NCBI GenBank assembly: GCA_030737835.1
Contig: CM060857.1
Location: 13,403,496 to 13,467,495, forward strand
Source of the DNA: Acorus gramineus
Taxonomy: Eukaryota; Streptophyta; Magnoliopsida; Acorales; Acoraceae
Reading direction: 5' to 3'
Length of the DNA stretch: 64,000 nt
The stretch's first letter is position 1. Every line of letters starts with the position of its first letter. The notes beneath the pieces are model-generated. The model saw only the letters and a list, made by a program, of their open reading frames with translations, was not told the DNA's origin and made no database searches. Positions 59,855-64,000 of the stretch are shown piece by piece. A program made the translations under genes and the position numbers.

Positions 59855-59945
59855 TCCCGAGGCCTTTGGCCTAGTGGTGGACACCACCCCTTTCGGGGTG
59901 ACTATCCAAGTTTCAATCCTTGCTGAGCAAGGTTGAAAAAAATGC
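59855..59945 (+). repeat. tRNA-derived SINE-like head
   Basis: A-box TGGCCTAGTGG (59867-59877) and a B-box-like AAGTTTCAATCC (59908-59919) at tRNA-like spacing, with a CACCCCTTTCGGGGTG hairpin between them. No intact tRNA cloverleaf. Typical of the Pol III head of a plant SINE; no clear tail boundary. Confidence 0.5.
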
Positions 59946-60000
59946 CAATACAGCCCATCTGGGCTGATTTTAGTGGCCTGGCCCACAGTTTATGTGAAAA

Positions 60001-60260
60001 GGAAAATGATACACTCAATCACATTTTTCAATCAAAACTCAGACCTCACATGGTTTTATTTTTTTAAAAATAGTAAACATCATCTAATAAGATATTTGCT
60101 TTGATAAAAAGTGCATATCGCTCCATTTTGAATTAAATGAACCCATTTTTAATAAGTGTAAGAAAAAATTTAGTGAAGTATATGCGTAACTGAATCTGTA
60201 ACGAGGTATATAAGTCTGTGTTTTGGACTGAAAAAAAAAAAACTGAGTGTAGCAGCACTC
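60001..60260. mobile_element. MITE family M1 copy with imperfect 9-bp TSD
   Basis: Starts GGAAAATGATACACTCAAT and ends GAGTGTAGCAGCACTC, the same ends as 29170-29445. The flanks ATGTGAAAA and GTATGAAAA match at 7 of 9. Confidence 0.65.
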
Positions 60261-61053
60261 GTATGAAAAAGATCCATGTTGGGTCTGTTGTATCACCCTG
60301 TCCAAGCCTTTGTACTACCAAAAAAAAAAAAAAAAAAAACAGTAGGGCATGTTTACTATTTATATTTTACACCACACCATTTCTCTGGGTTATGCTATTA
60401 TATGCTTAACCTTCAAAATTCTATACACAGCCTTGCAGACTACGCCAAACAGGTTGCAATAGGCTCCTGAATAGGGGGGTCCTCAGATCATGTGTTACTC
60501 CATCCGCGGATCCGCCTTGTGCATGCGAGCATAATTGGCGAGTACCTCTGCTCCACGAACAGGTTGTTGTCAGGTGGCTCTATATGCCCCCCTCTAAAAT
60601 AGTTGCACCCCTGTATATAAGAGTTCATTTACTTTTGTTTGTTTCTCTCTCATTTACTTTTGTTTTTTTCACCAACCCTCGTCTCCTTGAATAATCTCCC
60701 CAAAAAATATCTTCCCATCCCCATCCCCAAAGAATTCCCCTCGAATAACATTTTCTCCGTCGTCATTCTGATCCCCTCGTGGTCAGCCTCGGGTTATGTG
60801 GTGGTTGGCCTCGGGTTGTGTGGTCCGCGGCTCCATTTCTCTCCCCCTCTCATCAAATGAGAGATGACATTTTTTTTCCTTCCCAGATTTCCCTCTCCGT
60901 CACCAGTTTATATGCATTGTTCAAAAAAATATGCGCGACACTGCATATGTGGCCAAAATTCAATTTCATCAGCATCCTTGGTGTCGAACGGCATGAATTA
61001 AATGGGCAAAATTTTGACCTAAGCATGTCGACCAATGACTGTGGCGAGACTTA

Positions 61054-61734
61054 GTGTCTGTTTAGAAACACAGATTGAAAAATAGCTTTTATAATAAAGC
61101 TGTTTTTTAAGATGATTTTAGACCTTGACTTTTTTAGAATGTTTTTTTTTAAATCAGAAATCAATATTTGAAAGAAGTTTAATGTTTGGCAGAGAAAGTT
61201 GTTTTTCAATTCAAAAAATCGATTCCGACAAAAAAACGTTGTTTTTTAGCTTTTTAAAACACAGATTTCGAGGAGAAAATTAAATCCGTTTGGAAACACA
61301 GATTGAAAAGTAGCTTTTGGAATAAAGCTGCTTTTTAAGATAATTTTAGACGTTGACTTTTTTATGATGTTTTTTTTTAAATCAGGAATCAATATTTGAA
61401 AGGAGTTTAATGTTTGGCAGAGAAAGTTGCTTTTCAATTAAAAAAATCGATTCCGATCAAAAAGCGTTGTTTCTGAGCTTTTTAAAACACAGATTTCGAG
61501 GGAAAAATTAAAAGGAATCCAGCTTCCGATTCTGCAAAAAGCTGCCCCGTTTGGCTGCACGCTTTTAGCTTTTCAGTTTTTTAAAAAGCAAAAGCGCGCC
61601 GAATCGCGCAACCAAACGGGAAAAGGAATCCAGCTTCCGATTCTGCAAAAAGCTGTCCCGTTTGGCTGCACGATTTTAATTTTTCAACTTTTCAAAAAGC
61701 AAAAGCGCGTTCAATCGCGCAACCAAACGGGGCC
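61054..61734. mobile_element. compound Tourist-like element, three head-to-tail partial units
   Basis: The same family as 772-1114, with the phrase GAAACACAGATTGAAAA present at about 61065 and 61291 and GAATCCAGCTTCCGATTCTG present twice (about 61515 and 61627). Flanked by TTA at 61051-61053 and 61735-61737. It appears to be one insertion carrying internally repeated units. Confidence 0.6.
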
Positions 61735-61737
61735 TTA

Positions 61738-63000
61738 GATTGGTCGACAGATCAAGTGTCACAGATCATATTGTCTCCCCCAGCTTTATTTGGCTTCCAT
61801 CTGTATGATTCGACAACTACTGTGTCGGCATTGTTTCTAATTCATCGACATCAAAAGTGTCGTCATTTTCATGAACTGTCAACAGTGGTAGTGTGGAAGG
61901 ACCTTCTAGTACTCTTTCATATTGTCTTGTTAAAAAGTCCACCATGTACAAAGCTTACAATTTGGTTTAAGCATATGTTACTGTGATCAAATGGGACTTC
62001 TTTAATGTGAATCAGGTCCAATGGAAACTTTTACTGTGTTCTTTTTCCCTCACATACCATATAGGTGCAGATTGTGAAACAACGAGGCTTTTGGGGGAAA
62101 TTTTTCAAAATATGTGCAAAACAGAGCAATTGAGTTGAAGCAGACTCAGAGGTTTTGTATCGATTCCATGAGCTTCCATGTTTGTAGAACTAATTTTTCA
62201 CCAAGGCTAACTCGTAATAGTCCACCAAGGCCACCGCCACCTTGATTTCATCAAAGCATCACCGTCACTGTCGTCATCATCATCGCCGAGTACTCCACAT
62301 CATTCTCCATGGCTCCCCACATATAAATAGATCATGTTTACAAATTAGAGGGGGTGTAACTTATCTATATATAAATGAATCTTGTTTTCAAATATCCATA
62401 CAATGAGGGGTGACGGATCCAGATCTAAGCCAAGTCCGTGATCACCCCCTTAAACCTAATTCTACATATCCAATAGTTCCATCTCTTCTCCTTCTCCTTA
62501 TGTCTACATGTATAGCGTTCATTTATCAATGCATGAGTTAAGATCCTATGAATTCCGTTATAATTAGACATGCACATGTTAGGGAGAGATAGAAGCGGAG
62601 AGAAAGAAATGGAAAATGGGGATAAGAGGGATAAATAAACGGAGAGAGGGAGAGAGAGAGGAGAAAGAGGAGAATGAGAGATTAAGAGAGAGAAAATGGA
62701 GCGTCGAGGGGTTCGGTGTTGGGGAATGTGAAAATGAGAAGTCTCACTTTTTTTTTCTTTCATTAGTTTGTTGTGGGTAGTGGCTAATGGTGAGTGATCC
62801 GCTGGATTTAATGGGTTTTGGGCATGGGTACTTGGATAGTGGATAGTCTAGGATTGGTTCGTGGAGTTATACGTGTTGGGTTAGATTATAAACATAAAAA
62901 GTCAGTTTAAAATTGGATTGAGTCCACTTTGATCTGATCCGTTTTGATAATTGAATCTACCTTTCATCGGGTCGAATAGGAAGATGGGAATCGATGAATG
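61738..63000. other. intergenic upstream of the NATA1-like gene
   Basis: A purine-rich GAGAGAGGGAGAGAGAG stretch lies at about 62640-62700. No supportable gene was seen. Confidence 0.4.
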
Positions 63001-63138
63001 TTTAGTGGGCCTTTCTTGGTTGGAATATGGATGGACCTTCCTTCTAAACTCTAGATGGTACCATGGATATTCTATACAATTATTTTTGTATAGAAAATGG
63101 TGGATAGATAACTTGCTTGTTGACTCCTCGTTTTCTGT

Positions 63139-63159
63139 CCCCCCCCCCCCCCCCCCCCC
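63139..63159 (+). repeat. 21-base poly-C tract
   Basis: An uninterrupted run of C, 160 bases upstream of the acetyltransferase ATG. A second C run lies at 63291-63300. Confidence 0.9.
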
Positions 63160-63303
63160 ATCAGCACCACCATGTCTCACCAGGTTCCCTTTAACGCTGT
63201 TTGGCCACTACTTAACCACTAATTCCCAAACTGCCACTCCAAAACCCTACAATCTTTCCCCTCTCAGAAAACCAAAAACAAAGCCGCCGCCCCCCCCCCC
63301 TAA

Positions 63304-63984
<681 letters not shown>

Positions 63985-64000
63985 GGCTTTTGGAGGGGCG

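Overview
This window is nuclear DNA of a flowering plant, most likely a eudicot. It has spliced genes with canonical plant introns, AT-rich intergenic DNA packed with nested DNA transposons and MITEs, one chloroplast-type transketolase locus, a PHT1 phosphate transporter and a NATA1-type acetyltransferase. I could not fix the species. All coordinates were read by eye. Splice sites and target-site duplications were checked base by base only where stated.

Layout. 1-4.15 kb: nested Tourist-like MITEs and mostly featureless DNA, with one orphan exon-like stretch. 4.16-6.5 kb: a complete PHT1 phosphate transporter on the minus strand, with a 5'UTR intron, TATA box and a PHR1-type P1BS element. 6.6-20.2 kb: a transposon accumulation zone. 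It holds a hAT element (8029-9150, 8-bp TSD), a MULE (13031-14973, perfect 9-bp TSD), a hAT MITE (15503-15976, 8-bp TSD), a fold-back element and a possible LTR remnant. 20.3-24.4 kb: a seven-exon transketolase-like gene on the minus strand with independent disabling lesions (frameshift, lost splice donor, two in-frame stops).

27.9-56.4 kb: the main feature, a cluster of nine small genes (82-120 codons), four on the plus strand and five on the minus. Each encodes a signal peptide, a variable propeptide and a C-terminal core. In all nine the core has HH followed after exactly six residues by an aromatic residue. In six of nine a Tyr lies exactly seven residues before HH. All have evidence of a 5'UTR intron just before the ATG, and eight have a TATA box. 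I do not recognise this as an established peptide-hormone family. It looks like a locally expanding family of secreted signalling-peptide precursors.

Two tandem segmental duplications explain part of the cluster. Unit A (about 23.03-29.81 kb) was copied as unit B (29.81-35.04 kb). This made peptide genes 1 and 2 and left a truncated transketolase relic, because the breakpoint fell in transketolase intron 3. Unit C (about 40.93-46.74 kb) was copied as unit D (46.74-53.72 kb), giving peptide genes 6 and 7. Later insertions (a MITE in A, a MITE in B, a Pack-MULE-like element in D) are visible against the other copy as empty sites.

56.4-64 kb: more MITEs, a tRNA-derived SINE-like head, a partial copy of the NATA1 upstream region, a compound Tourist-like element and finally a complete intronless NATA1-like GNAT acetyltransferase gene (63319-63984, plus strand).
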